A stretch of 64,000 nucleotides of DNA from Candidimonas nitroreducens (GCF_002209565.1 NZ_NJIH01000002.1:186001-250000); one strand, 5' to 3'; shown: positions 49,555-57,240, counted from the first letter of the stretch. A program made the numbers and translations. Notes: generated by a model not told the origin, from the letters alone.

Positions 49555-50819
49555 TGGCTCTCTTTGTGGGTTTGCTGCAGGCGGCGCAGCACGACTTCCA
49601 GCAATACCCGTGCGCCCTGCACGAGCTGAGCATCGTCGGTATGCTCGCGCGGATTGTGGCTGATGCCCGAGCGGCTGGGCACGAAGATCATGGCCGCTGG
49701 GGCGATGCGTGCGATCATCTGCGCATCGTGGCCGGCGCCGGAAGTCATGCGCCGCGACGTGAGGCCCAGGTGCCGGGCCGAGGACTCTATTTCTGCGGCC
49801 AATCCCGCATCGAACACTACCGGCTCGAAGCGCGCCAGGCGCTCGGCTTGGATTTCCACTCCCTCGCGCCGTGCGAGCTCCACAAGAAACTCGGCCAGGC
49901 GCCGTTCCGCCGCTTGCAGGCGCGGCTCGTCGGGGTCGCGCAGATCGACGGTGAAGATGGCCTTGCGTGCGATGACGTTGACGACGTCGGGCTCCAGGCG
50001 CAGCGAGCCCACCGTCGCGAGCGTGGTTCCACCGGAGCATGCCGCCACCTGCTCGCGCAGGAAGGCCACCACGGCTGCGGCCGCGTAGCCGGCGTCATGG
50101 CGCAGCCGCATCGGCGTAGTGCCGGCGTGATTGGCCGTGCCATGCACGGTAAGCTTCTGCCACGAAATGCCCTGCAGATTCTCGACAACGCCTATGGACT
50201 GCCCTTCGGCCTCGAGAATCGGGCCCTGTTCGATATGCAGTTCCAGATATTCGTGCGGCCTGATCGCGCCCGGCTCCAGCTCGCCCGCATAGCCGATGCG
50301 TGCCAGTTCGTCGCCCAGGCGGGTGCCGTCGGTGCCGACGGCATCGAGCGCCTCGCGCAGCGCCAAACCGCCCGCATGCACCAGCGAGCCCATCATGTCC
50401 GGCTGGAAGCGCACGCCCTCTTCGTTGGTGAACGCCGCCACCACGATAGCCCGCGGCGGCGCCACACCCGCGGCGCGCCAGGCGCGCGCCACGGCCAAGC
50501 CGGACAGCACCCCGTAGCAGCCATCCAGGGCGCCGGCATTGCGCACAGTGTCGATGTGCGAACCGATCATCAGCGGCCGGGCGTCACCTTCGGTCGTGGC
50601 GGCACGCAAGATGCCGAAAATATTGCCGATACGGTCGATGCGCACGTCCAGCTCCAGCTCGCGCATCCAGCGCACGAGCAGATCGCGCCCGGCCCGGTCG
50701 GCATCGGTCAGCGCAATGCGGGTTCGCCCTTCACCTGGAGCATCGCTGCCGATCTCGCCCAAGGCGCGGATCTGCGCCAGCAGAAGTTGCGCATCCAGGC
50801 TGGGTATTGAAGAAGACAT
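49551..50819 (-). CDS. Zn-dependent N-carbamoyl amino-acid/allantoate amidohydrolase
   Basis: Cytoplasmic M20-type hydrolase of the ureidoglycolate/N-carbamoyl-L-amino acid group, 422 residues. Metal ligands are seen as H88 (GSHIDTV), D99 (ALDGCYGVL) and E133/E134 (TNEEGVRFQP), with HIEQGPILE and SHNPREHTDD further on. It removes a carbamoyl or ureido group to release ammonia, CO2 and an amino acid. It is the first gene of the pair with the ammonia-lyase and overlaps it by 4 bp. A tandem repeat lies in the promoter region upstream. Confidence 0.87.
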   Translation of the reverse strand: MSSSIPSLDAQLLLAQIRALGEIGSDAPGEGRTRIALTDADRAGRDLLVRWMRELELDVRIDRIGNIFGILRAATTEGDARPLMIGSHIDTVRNAGALDGCYGVLSGLAVARAWRAAGVAPPRAIVVAAFTNEEGVRFQPDMMGSLVHAGGLALREALDAVGTDGTRLGDELARIGYAGELEPGAIRPHEYLELHIEQGPILEAEGQSIGVVENLQGISWQKLTVHGTANHAGTTPMRLRHDAGYAAAAVVAFLREQVAACSGGTTLATVGSLRLEPDVVNVIARKAIFTVDLRDPDEPRLQAAERRLAEFLVELARREGVEIQAERLARFEPVVFDAGLAAEIESSARHLGLTSRRMTSGAGHDAQMIARIAPAAMIFVPSRSGISHNPREHTDDAQLVQGARVLLEVVLRRLQQTHKESQ

Positions 50820-50940
50820 GAAACCATCCTATGGAAATGGGCCGGCGGCTCGGCCGGCCCGCCGGCCAGGCTTGCAGCAGCCGGCATCGCGGCATGGGGC
50901 CGGTACCAGTGTCGTTGCTAGTGCTATTGGCAGCGCTGTT

Positions 50941-50982
50941 GCCAGAGCCAGAGCCAGAGCCAGTGCCAGTGCCAGTGCCAGT
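50941..50982 (+). repeat. Hexanucleotide tandem repeat upstream of the amidohydrolase
   Basis: Seven units of GCCAGR: three GCCAGA then four GCCAGT, with no interruption, in the 289-bp region between the divergent amidohydrolase and Lrp genes. It starts 122 bp from the amidohydrolase ATG. Copy-number change by 6 bp steps could alter promoter spacing. Confidence 0.85.
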
Positions 50983-51051
50983 GCCGACCTCGGCGTCGCG
51001 CCTCGATATGAAATAATATTCCCCATATATATGCTTTTCATACGAATCTTC

Positions 51052-51086
51052 GCCTATTTAATTGAATTATTTATCGATAAATAGGC
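51052..51086 (+). promoter_or_regulatory. Inverted repeat upstream of the Lrp-type gene
   Basis: GCCTATTTA and TAAATAGGC are perfect inverted arms 17 bp apart in AT-rich sequence, ending 22 bp before the ATG. Lrp/AsnC proteins often bind such dyads to repress themselves and the divergent genes. Confidence 0.55.
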
Positions 51087-51095
51087 AGAATTTGC

Positions 51096-51108
51096 GAAGG
51101 AATCCTTC
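51096..51108 (+). promoter_or_regulatory. Palindromic ribosome-binding site of the Lrp-type gene
   Basis: GAAGGA, A, TCCTTC is a perfect palindrome immediately before ATG 51109. The Shine-Dalgarno AAGGA is inside it. In RNA, GAAGG can pair with CCTTC (5 bp, loop AAT) and hide the site. Confidence 0.45.
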
Positions 51109-51591
51109 ATGGCGCCCAAGCTCGACAAGCACGACCACGTGCTGCTCGCCGCGATCCAGGAAAACGCGCGCGTGGCCCAAAGCGAATTAGGCGAGCGCGC
51201 GAACCTTTCCACCGCCGCGGTGAACCGCAGGCTGCGGCTGCTGGCGGACGCCGGCGTCATCGAAAAATACACGGCCCGCCTCAACCCGAAAGCCCTGGGC
51301 TACGGCCTGACCATCATCGTCGAAGTCAAGGTCGAGAGCGAGCGCGCCGATCTGCTGCAGGAAATGCAGCGTGGATTCACGGCCTGCCCCGAAATCCAGC
51401 AGTGCTACTACGTGGCCGGGGAATGCGATTTCGTGCTGATCTTCCTGGTGCGCGACATGGAGCAGTACGTCAGCCTGACGCGCAGGCTCTTCCACGAGAA
51501 CGGCAACGTCAAGGCGTTCAAGACGCTGGTGGCCATGGACAGGGTCAAGACCGGAATGGACGTGCCCATAACCGGCAGCGAGAGCGGCTGA
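51109..51591 (+). CDS. Lrp/AsnC family transcriptional regulator
   Basis: Amino-acid-responsive regulator of 160 residues. The HTH (residues about 4-55, LDKHDHVLLAAIQENARVAQ, LSTAAVNRRLRLL) is followed by the RAM effector domain (YGLTIIVEVKVESERADLL, CYYVAGECDFVLIFLV). A good AAGGA lies 7 nt before ATG 51109. Divergent from the amidohydrolase-ammonia-lyase pair, hence its likely regulator. Convergent with alkB, 13 bp apart. Confidence 0.92.
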   Translation: MAPKLDKHDHVLLAAIQENARVAQSELGERANLSTAAVNRRLRLLADAGVIEKYTARLNPKALGYGLTIIVEVKVESERADLLQEMQRGFTACPEIQQCYYVAGECDFVLIFLVRDMEQYVSLTRRLFHENGNVKAFKTLVAMDRVKTGMDVPITGSESG

Positions 51592-51604
51592 CGCCGCGGG
51601 CATC

Positions 51605-52255
51605 TCAACCCGCCTTGCGCAAGGTGAGATTGATCCTGCAGTCTCCCAGCAGCGGATGCGGCGCGCCCTCCGGCGCCAGCACGCCGTGATAGCGCAACCT
51701 GTCCGCCCCGCCCCAGACCACGACATCGCCATGATGCAGCAGCAGCCTCATCGCCTTGGCGGATCTATCCAGGCCGCCAAACAGGAAAGTCGCGGACATG
51801 CCCAGCGACACCGACACAATGGGCGCGTCAAAGTCCTGCTCGTTCTTGTCCTGATGCAGAGACATGCGGGCGCCGAGCGCATAGCGATTCATCAAACAGG
51901 CATCCGGCTCGAAATCCGCAAACCCCGCGGCCGCCGCGGCGGCGCGCGCCAGCCGCGCGAACACGGCCGGCATGGCCGGCCAGGGCTGGCCGCCTTGCGG
52001 ATCGACGGCAGTGTAGCGGTAGCCGCGCCGGTCGGTCGTCCAGCCCAGCGCGCCGCAATTCGTCAGCGCCGCCGACATGGCATAACCGCCAGGCGTCACC
52101 ATGTGGCGAAACGGCGCGCGAGCCTCGATGGCGGCAACCGCCGACAGCAGCGCCTGCTCGCAGGACAAAGCGCAGCCACGCAGAACATAGGCGCACGGCC
52201 CGATACGCTCGGGCCCGGCAGGCGCAGCGCTTTGGAACAGATCAAGCGTACTCAT
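51605..52255 (-). CDS. alkB: Alpha-ketoglutarate-dependent DNA dealkylase AlkB
   Basis: Fe(II)/2-oxoglutarate oxygenase that removes methyl groups from 1-methyladenine and 3-methylcytosine in DNA. The 216 residues carry the iron ligands H134, D136 (MSLHQDKNEQD) and H190 (RYHGVL), and the 2-oxoglutarate Arg in RINLTLR (R207, R213), in register with the E. coli enzyme. ATG 52255 starts MSTLDLFQSAAPAG. No ada-type regulator is next to it. It ends 13 bp from the Lrp-type gene stop. Confidence 0.93.
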   Translation of the reverse strand: MSTLDLFQSAAPAGPERIGPCAYVLRGCALSCEQALLSAVAAIEARAPFRHMVTPGGYAMSAALTNCGALGWTTDRRGYRYTAVDPQGGQPWPAMPAVFARLARAAAAAAGFADFEPDACLMNRYALGARMSLHQDKNEQDFDAPIVSVSLGMSATFLFGGLDRSAKAMRLLLHHGDVVVWGGADRLRYHGVLAPEGAPHPLLGDCRINLTLRKAG

Positions 52256-52347
52256 TGCAGATGCGCCATACGGCGCGGCTCGGGAAAGACTCAGCCTAGA
52301 GCGTAGCATCCCGAGCAAGCGCCCGGCCGCGGCGGCTTAACCGACAC

Positions 52348-52376
52348 TTGACCTGAGTCACCTTTATGGATATATT
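52348..52376 (+). promoter_or_regulatory. Sigma70-like promoter of the Bug-enolase operon
   Basis: TTGACC (52348-52353) and TATATT (52371-52376) are 17 bp apart, 5 of 6 matches each, about 70 bp before the Bug gene. Predicted start of transcription is near 52383, within the first operator repeat. Confidence 0.65.
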
Positions 52377-52417
52377 TGGCAATACCAATTTTGTATTACC
52401 AATTTGGTAATGCCAAT
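52376..52417 (+). promoter_or_regulatory. Three tandem 14-bp operator repeats
   Basis: TTGGCAATACCAAT, TTTGTATTACCAAT and TTGGTAATGCCAAT follow each other with an exact 14-bp period. Each is a TTGG-N5-CCAA dyad (the middle one TTTG). They cover the -10 box to about +34 of the promoter just upstream. A similar TTGGCAATCCC lies at 55655-55665 before the GntR gene, suggesting that GntR protein binds both. Confidence 0.75.
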
Positions 52418-52447
52418 TTAAGCCAACGTAAAAACTCTGGAGACAGC

Positions 52448-53437
52448 ATGAGAAGATTGCCCTTTGCCGCTCGCATTGCGGGCGCCGTCCTTGGTGTTAC
52501 TGCTCTAATGGGGTTTGGAGACGCAGCAGCAGCGTCGCAAAGCTACCCAAGCCGGCCCGTGACAGTGGTTGTGCCGTTCGGCACGGGTGGAACGACCACG
52601 ATTTTGGCTCGATTGATGGCCGACCGACTATCTCACGAGCTCGGGCAAACGTTTATTGTCGAAAATCGCCCGGGCGCAGGGGGCAATATCGCATTCGACT
52701 ACGTAGCGCGTTCGCGTCCTGATGGCTATACCCTTCTGATGGGGCCTATCGGACTCGCGATCAACCCCGCAATCTACCACTCGCTGAATTTCGACCCCAT
52801 CAAAGATTTCGCGCCCATCAGCCTGTATGGCGGCGTGGCGAACATTCTGGCGGTCAGCCCCAAACTGCCGATCCACAATCTTCAGGAACTGATCGACTAC
52901 GCCAAGCACAACCCCGGCAAGCTTACGCAAGGATCCAGCGGCAACGGCAGCTCCAGCCATCTGGCCGGGGAAATGCTGCGAGCACAAGCCGGCATCAATT
53001 TCATACATGTTCCCTACAAAGGCGGCGCCCAGGCAATGCAAGACCTGTTGGCCAACCAAATATCCATGTTGTTCGATCAGGTTCCGGCCGTACTGCCGCA
53101 AGTGCAGGCGGGAAAAGTTCGTGCAATCGGAGTCACCACCCAAAAACGCTCATCCGGCGCGCCGAATATTCCGACTCTTGCCGAGCAGGGTCTACCCAAT
53201 TTCGACGTCAATGTCTGGTTTGGCTTTCTTGCCCCTAAAGGAACTCCCAAACCCGTCATAGACAGGCTCAACGCCTCCATGAACCGGATTCTCAAGAACC
53301 CCGAATTCGTAGCCCGCCTGACCAGCATGGGGGTAGACGCGATGCCGAGCACCCCCGAACAATTCCAACAGTATCTTGAAGCCGAGACCACGAGGTGGAA
53401 AAAAGTTGTCGAAGAGTCAGGAGCCAAAATCGAGTAG
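52448..53437 (+). CDS. Tripartite tricarboxylate (Bug) substrate-binding protein
   Basis: Periplasmic solute-binding protein, 329 residues. The signal peptide (MRRLPFAARIAGAVLGVTAL...) ends near residue 29 (DAAAAS). The mature part begins QSYPSRPVTVVVPFGTGGTT and has GSSSHLAGEMLRAQAGINFIHVPYKGGAQAM, here split only by variable residues, all typical of Bug proteins. GGAG lies 5 nt before ATG 52448. It opens an operon with the enolase-superfamily and dehydrogenase genes, so it may bind an acid substrate of those enzymes. No membrane partner is near. Confidence 0.88.
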   Translation: MRRLPFAARIAGAVLGVTALMGFGDAAAASQSYPSRPVTVVVPFGTGGTTTILARLMADRLSHELGQTFIVENRPGAGGNIAFDYVARSRPDGYTLLMGPIGLAINPAIYHSLNFDPIKDFAPISLYGGVANILAVSPKLPIHNLQELIDYAKHNPGKLTQGSSGNGSSSHLAGEMLRAQAGINFIHVPYKGGAQAMQDLLANQISMLFDQVPAVLPQVQAGKVRAIGVTTQKRSSGAPNIPTLAEQGLPNFDVNVWFGFLAPKGTPKPVIDRLNASMNRILKNPEFVARLTSMGVDAMPSTPEQFQQYLEAETTRWKKVVEESGAKIE

Positions 53438-53459
53438 CACCTATTACAGGATCCATCAG

Positions 53460-54608
53460 ATGAAAATCGACTGCATTACCGCCATACCCCTATCTTTTCG
53501 CTTTCCGGAAGGCAAGGCCGTGGCAATGGGCATCGGCACGGCCCGCAAGAGAGATGTGATTATTGTCAAGATCCAAACCTCCGACGGGATTGTCGGATAC
53601 GGAGAGGCCCATCCAGGGCGCAGCCCGGGGGCCGTGGCCAGTTTGGTGAATAACACCTTGGCGCCGCTGCTTCACGGCAGGCCCGCCACGGACGTTATCG
53701 GCGCCTGGGAATTGGCGCACCGCATGCAGCTGGCCAGCCACGGATTGGGCGCTGGCGCCGCCCTGGCTTTAAGCGGCATCGACATGGCATTATGGGACAT
53801 TCGTGCCAAAGCCGCGCACATGCCGCTCTATCGAATGCTGGGTGGATCGGCGCGGCGCGTTCCCGCCTACGCCGGCGGCGTGGCGCTCGGCTATCAGCCC
53901 CCGCCAAGCCTGGCTGATGAAGCCGTCAGTCACATCGAAAAGGGCTATCGAGCCATCAAATTACGAATGGGAGACACAAGCGCCAACGACATAGCACGGC
54001 TCACGGCAGTGCGCAAAAAGGTCGGCGACCACATAGATATTCTGGTTGACGCCAACACTGCATACACTTTGGCCGACGTTCGGCAAGTGATGCCGGCATT
54101 CGCAGAATTACACGTCAAATGGCTCGAAGAGCCTTTTCCCTGCAACGACTTCGCCTCTTATCGTCTGGCTGCCCAACTCAACCCTCTAGTTCCGTTGGCC
54201 GCAGGAGAAAACCATTACACACGCTACGAATTCGCCCGACTGGTAGAAGACCGCGCCGTTACCATCTTTCAACCTGATCTCTCGAAAACAGGCGGCATTA
54301 CCGAAGCACTGCGCATTGCCGCGCTGGCCTCAGCGTGGCGTATCCCCGTGAATCCCCATAGCTCGGCGGGAGGCCTAAATATGGCTTCCAGCATTCATTT
54401 TCTTTCTTCGATCGACAATGGCGGCTATTTTGAAGCTTGTGTGTCGCAGGTAAACCCTCTTAGGGACATGTTCGGCCCACCTTTCGAAATCGGCCAGGAC
54501 GGCTGTGTGCAAGCCCTAGATAAACCGGGAATAGGCCTCGATGTCGACGAGACTGCTTTCTCCTCTTACCCTCTGATCGACGGCCTGGGATACGACACGA
54601 AACTCTGA
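53460..54608 (+). CDS. Enolase-superfamily enzyme (mandelate racemase/muconate lactonizing type)
   Basis: Metal-dependent enzyme that enolises a carboxylate, 382 residues. Metal ligands are D197 (ILVDANTAY), E223/E224 (KWLEEPFP) and E250 (LAAGENHY). The general acid-base dyad is D273 (QPDLSKTGG) and H300 (VNPHSSAGG). The usual KxK motif reads K167-L-R169 (YRAIKLRMG), so the second Lys is Arg, which suggests a dehydratase using the His-Asp dyad only. It sits 22 bp after the Bug gene; its stop overlaps the next start by one base (TGATG). Confidence 0.83.
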   Translation: MKIDCITAIPLSFRFPEGKAVAMGIGTARKRDVIIVKIQTSDGIVGYGEAHPGRSPGAVASLVNNTLAPLLHGRPATDVIGAWELAHRMQLASHGLGAGAALALSGIDMALWDIRAKAAHMPLYRMLGGSARRVPAYAGGVALGYQPPPSLADEAVSHIEKGYRAIKLRMGDTSANDIARLTAVRKKVGDHIDILVDANTAYTLADVRQVMPAFAELHVKWLEEPFPCNDFASYRLAAQLNPLVPLAAGENHYTRYEFARLVEDRAVTIFQPDLSKTGGITEALRIAALASAWRIPVNPHSSAGGLNMASSIHFLSSIDNGGYFEACVSQVNPLRDMFGPPFEIGQDGCVQALDKPGIGLDVDETAFSSYPLIDGLGYDTKL

Positions 54609-55618
54609 TGACAGCTTGCTCGCACTCACAAAGTCGCCTGGTTCTATTGACCGATCCGATAGACTGCGCCTCCCACCAGGCCTTGTCGCGAGCCGCCCGC
54701 TTGGTCACGCATCCGGTAAGTGGCAAGAATTGGCCGGCTCTCGCATCCGAAGCGCACGTGATAATCGTCCGATCGCCCATCCCCCGATCGCTCCCGTCAC
54801 AAACATGCAAGCTGCTGGGCCTGGTGCGCTACGGGGCGGGTGTAGACATGATTCCGGTCGCCGAGGCCTCCAAACATGGAATAGCGGTGACCAATGCCCC
54901 GAACGCCAACGCCAATTCCGTCGCCGAATATGCCATCGGCCAAATGCTCAACCTGGCCCGCAAGCTTCCCGAGGCGAACCAGATGTTGCGCAGCGCCGGA
55001 TGGCCGGCTGCCCGAGCGCTTGCGCCGCATGGTGTCGACCTTCGGGGCAAGACGGTCGCCGTTATCGGCATGGGCAATATCGGAAGCCTGATAGCGCACA
55101 AATGCCACGCGGGTTTCGATATGACTGTTCTGGCCGTGCGCCGATCCCCTCCCTCCGGCCGCAATGCCTTCAGCCACACCACTCTCGATGACGCTCTTGC
55201 CCGCGCCGATGTCGTAATCCTTTCATGCTCGTTGTCCGAAGAAACCCGCGGCCTCATCGATTCACGCCGGCTAAGCCTGATGAAACCTGCGGCCTGGCTG
55301 ATCAATGTGTCCCGCGGGCCCATTGTCGACGAGAACGCATTGGCCGAGGCGCTAAGAGCAGGCAGGCTGGGCGGTGCGGCTCTGGATGTATTTGCGGAAG
55401 AACCTTTGCCCGGCGATTCCGCCTTGCGTGCGCTACCCAATGTCATTTTGTCGCCGCATATGGCAGGCATAACCCGGGAAAGCCTAGACCGCATCGGCGA
55501 ACAGGCTACGAAGCAAACGATCGATCTACTGACCGGAAAAATACCGGAGCACCTGGTCAATCCAGAAGCGAGGCCGTCAATACAGGAACGCCTCGACCGT
55601 TATCTGGCGGGTGCTTAG
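54608..55618 (+). CDS. D-isomer-specific 2-hydroxyacid dehydrogenase
   Basis: NAD(P)-dependent dehydrogenase of 336 residues acting on a 2-hydroxy or 2-oxo acid. The Rossmann loop is VIGMGNIGS (152-160). The catalytic residues are R236 (NVSRGPIVDE), E265 (AEEPL) and H284 (SPHMAGIT). After strand 2 the residues are VRRS rather than an Asp, favouring NADP. It begins with one-base overlap to the enolase-superfamily gene, so the two are coupled and probably act in series on a sugar acid or related compound. Confidence 0.85.
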   Translation: MTACSHSQSRLVLLTDPIDCASHQALSRAARLVTHPVSGKNWPALASEAHVIIVRSPIPRSLPSQTCKLLGLVRYGAGVDMIPVAEASKHGIAVTNAPNANANSVAEYAIGQMLNLARKLPEANQMLRSAGWPAARALAPHGVDLRGKTVAVIGMGNIGSLIAHKCHAGFDMTVLAVRRSPPSGRNAFSHTTLDDALARADVVILSCSLSEETRGLIDSRRLSLMKPAAWLINVSRGPIVDENALAEALRAGRLGGAALDVFAEEPLPGDSALRALPNVILSPHMAGITRESLDRIGEQATKQTIDLLTGKIPEHLVNPEARPSIQERLDRYLAGA

Positions 55619-55648
55619 CGGCCGCCCACATAGAAATAAAAGGCCCCC

Positions 55649-55665
55649 TATAATTTGGCAATCCC
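55649..55665 (+). promoter_or_regulatory. -10 box and operator half-site of the GntR gene
   Basis: TATAAT (55649-55654) is followed directly by TTGGCAATCCC (55655-55665), which matches the 14-bp operator repeats upstream of the Bug gene in 10 of 11 positions. It lies about 65-81 bp before the GntR start. No clear -35 box is seen. Confidence 0.5.
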
Positions 55666-55729
55666 TTCAGCGTAGCGGCTGAAGCACCAGCAGGAATTTC
55701 GCAAGAGCAGCCGGAGCGCAGCACCCAGC

Positions 55730-56422
55730 ATGACTAAAGAACAGGAACAGACCACCGCGCGCACTATGGCTGCCCTGGTTCGGCTGATCGAAGAAAGAAA
55801 GTACGCGCCCGGAGAAAGGCTGCCCTCGGAAAGAGAGCTTGCCGAACGATTCGACGTCGGGCGCGGCGTGGTACGCGAAGTCCTGTCAGTACTCGAAGGC
55901 TTGCGCTATCTCGAGCGCAAGCCCAATTCAGGAATCTACCTGAATGAAGCCCCCGAGCGCATCAGCCTCGAGACGCTCGCATTGTTCTCGAACCTGAATC
56001 TCGACCTGTCGAAAGAGCGCCTGGCGGAAGCCATGGAAGCGCGCCGAATTCTCGAAGTACAGGCAATTGTGCTCGCGGCACAACGGCGGACAGAGGAAGA
56101 CTTGCTCGACATCAAGAACATCGTGCAGCGCTTCGACGATGCTATAGAACATGCGCTTGAAGACGTACCGGAACTGGATTACCAGTTTCATATGTCTATT
56201 TTCCGTGCCACGCACAACCTCGTTCTCATGCAGCTCGTCACCCCGTTTTATCTGATGTCGGAAAATCGACGCCTCCCCTTCTTCAGCGACAAAAAACGCA
56301 GCCGCGCTTCCAACGAGCAACATAAACTGATACTCGAGGCGATAGAAGAACAGAACATCGACAAGGCACATCAAGTCATGTCCGAACACATAGGGCGAGT
56401 GGAAAAACATTACGGGCTTTAG
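55730..56422 (+). CDS. GntR family regulator, FadR subfamily
   Basis: Transcriptional regulator of 230 residues. The winged HTH covers about residues 8-78 (GERLPSERELAERFDVGRG, VVREVLSVLEGLRYLERKPN). The C-terminal FCD domain (EAMEARRILEVQAIVLAAQR, LDYQFHMSIFRATHNL) binds small organic acids in relatives. It is the last gene of the Bug-enolase-dehydrogenase set, 111 bp downstream, with its own promoter-like TATAAT. Its operator is probably the 14-bp repeat found in front of both units. Confidence 0.88.
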   Translation: MTKEQEQTTARTMAALVRLIEERKYAPGERLPSERELAERFDVGRGVVREVLSVLEGLRYLERKPNSGIYLNEAPERISLETLALFSNLNLDLSKERLAEAMEARRILEVQAIVLAAQRRTEEDLLDIKNIVQRFDDAIEHALEDVPELDYQFHMSIFRATHNLVLMQLVTPFYLMSENRRLPFFSDKKRSRASNEQHKLILEAIEEQNIDKAHQVMSEHIGRVEKHYGL

Positions 56423-56778
56423 CCCTCGACCCCGTGACCCTGGCAAAAGGCTAAAACGAAATAGCGGTTTTCCGCGCGATGCGGACGCCATAAAGCCACG
56501 CCTGCGGATCGGGACATCTGTACCGAGAACCGGCATACCATGGCCATCGACGCCAAGGATTCATATCTTCGAGGCGGACACGCCTGCCCTCGGGCGGCTC
56601 GAGCGTACTCGCCAGGTATTAAACCGTTTGGCTGACATCCTCATCCTCATCCCGGACAAACGGTCTAGATTCTCCATCCTATGGGTAAGGCATCCTCCAA
56701 CCCATAACATTCCTCGTATACGTCACAGCTTGATACCTTGAATAAACGCTGTAATGGGTTATGGGAAGGAGGATCTCC
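56423..56778. other. 356-bp region upstream of the curli operon
   Basis: No gene seen. It contains several dyads: ACCGTTTG/CAAACGGT (56623-56664), TATGGGT/ACCCATA (56680-56706) and CCCATAAC/GTTATGGG (56701-56765), plus CATCCT repeats (56636-56653). A TTGATA (56730-56735) could be a -35 box, but no good -10 follows. The csgE ribosome-binding site AGGAGG ends it. Confidence 0.6.
56680..56765 (+). promoter_or_regulatory. Inverted repeats before csgE
   Basis: TATGGGT (56680-56686) and ACCCATA (56700-56706) are mirrored with 13 bp between; CCCATAAC (56701-56708) mirrors GTTATGGG (56758-56765) about 50 bp on. The arms share CCCATA, giving three related half-sites. They lie where a regulator of csg expression would bind; which one is not known. 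Confidence 0.5.
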
Positions 56779-57240
56779 GTGTCGCCATCCGGCTTGCCGT
56801 CCGGCTTTCGCTTTGGCCTCGTCGCGGCGGCTCTGCTGAGCGCGGCGGCCGCCGCGCAAGGGCCCGAGCCCGGCCAGGCGCAGAAGAGCCTGGATCAGGG
56901 GCGGATAGACAGCGACCCGTTGAGGGGCCTGATCATCAACCGAACCATCACCGTCCTGGGCTGGGACTTCTACCAAAGTTTTTCGGAAATCTGGCGCGCG
57001 CTGTACCCCAATTCACAAGACACGATGACCGTGATCGAGCGGCCCACGGCGCAATTCGGCAGCGAAATCTGGATCAGCTATTTGAATCAGACGGTCTTTC
57101 ACACCTTCCTGTCGCCCGCCCGTTCGCGGGCCAGGGAAGAAAGCAAGAACGCGGTGCAAGTCGTTCACGACAGCATCGCAAACATCAACGTCCAACGCAA
57201 GTACACGCAGGACGCCGATCTGGGTCCCGAGGAGATGTAA
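56779..57240 (+). CDS. csgE: Curli assembly protein CsgE
   Basis: Periplasmic adaptor that caps the CsgG pore and brings curlin subunits to it. The GTG at 56779 is chosen since AGGAGG lies 5 nt upstream; the in-frame ATG at 56761 has no such site. The product is 153 residues with a signal peptide (SGFRFGLVAAALLSAAAA). The CsgE domain is clear: LRGLIINRTITVLGWDFYQSF, TMTVIERPTAQFGSEIWI and FHTFLSPARSRA. It opens the csgEFG-BA-C run; csgF follows directly. Confidence 0.9.
   Translation: MSPSGLPSGFRFGLVAAALLSAAAAAQGPEPGQAQKSLDQGRIDSDPLRGLIINRTITVLGWDFYQSFSEIWRALYPNSQDTMTVIERPTAQFGSEIWISYLNQTVFHTFLSPARSRAREESKNAVQVVHDSIANINVQRKYTQDADLGPEEM

Noticed and set aside
50539-51084. Frame through the hexanucleotide repeat encoding Ala-Arg/Ala-Ser dipeptides
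   Set aside because: It overlaps the amidohydrolase gene antisense and has no start signal; the repeat is better seen as intergenic.
56636-56653. CATCCT triplicate as a variable tandem repeat
   Set aside because: Too short and imperfect to call on its own; mentioned only in the upstream region entry.
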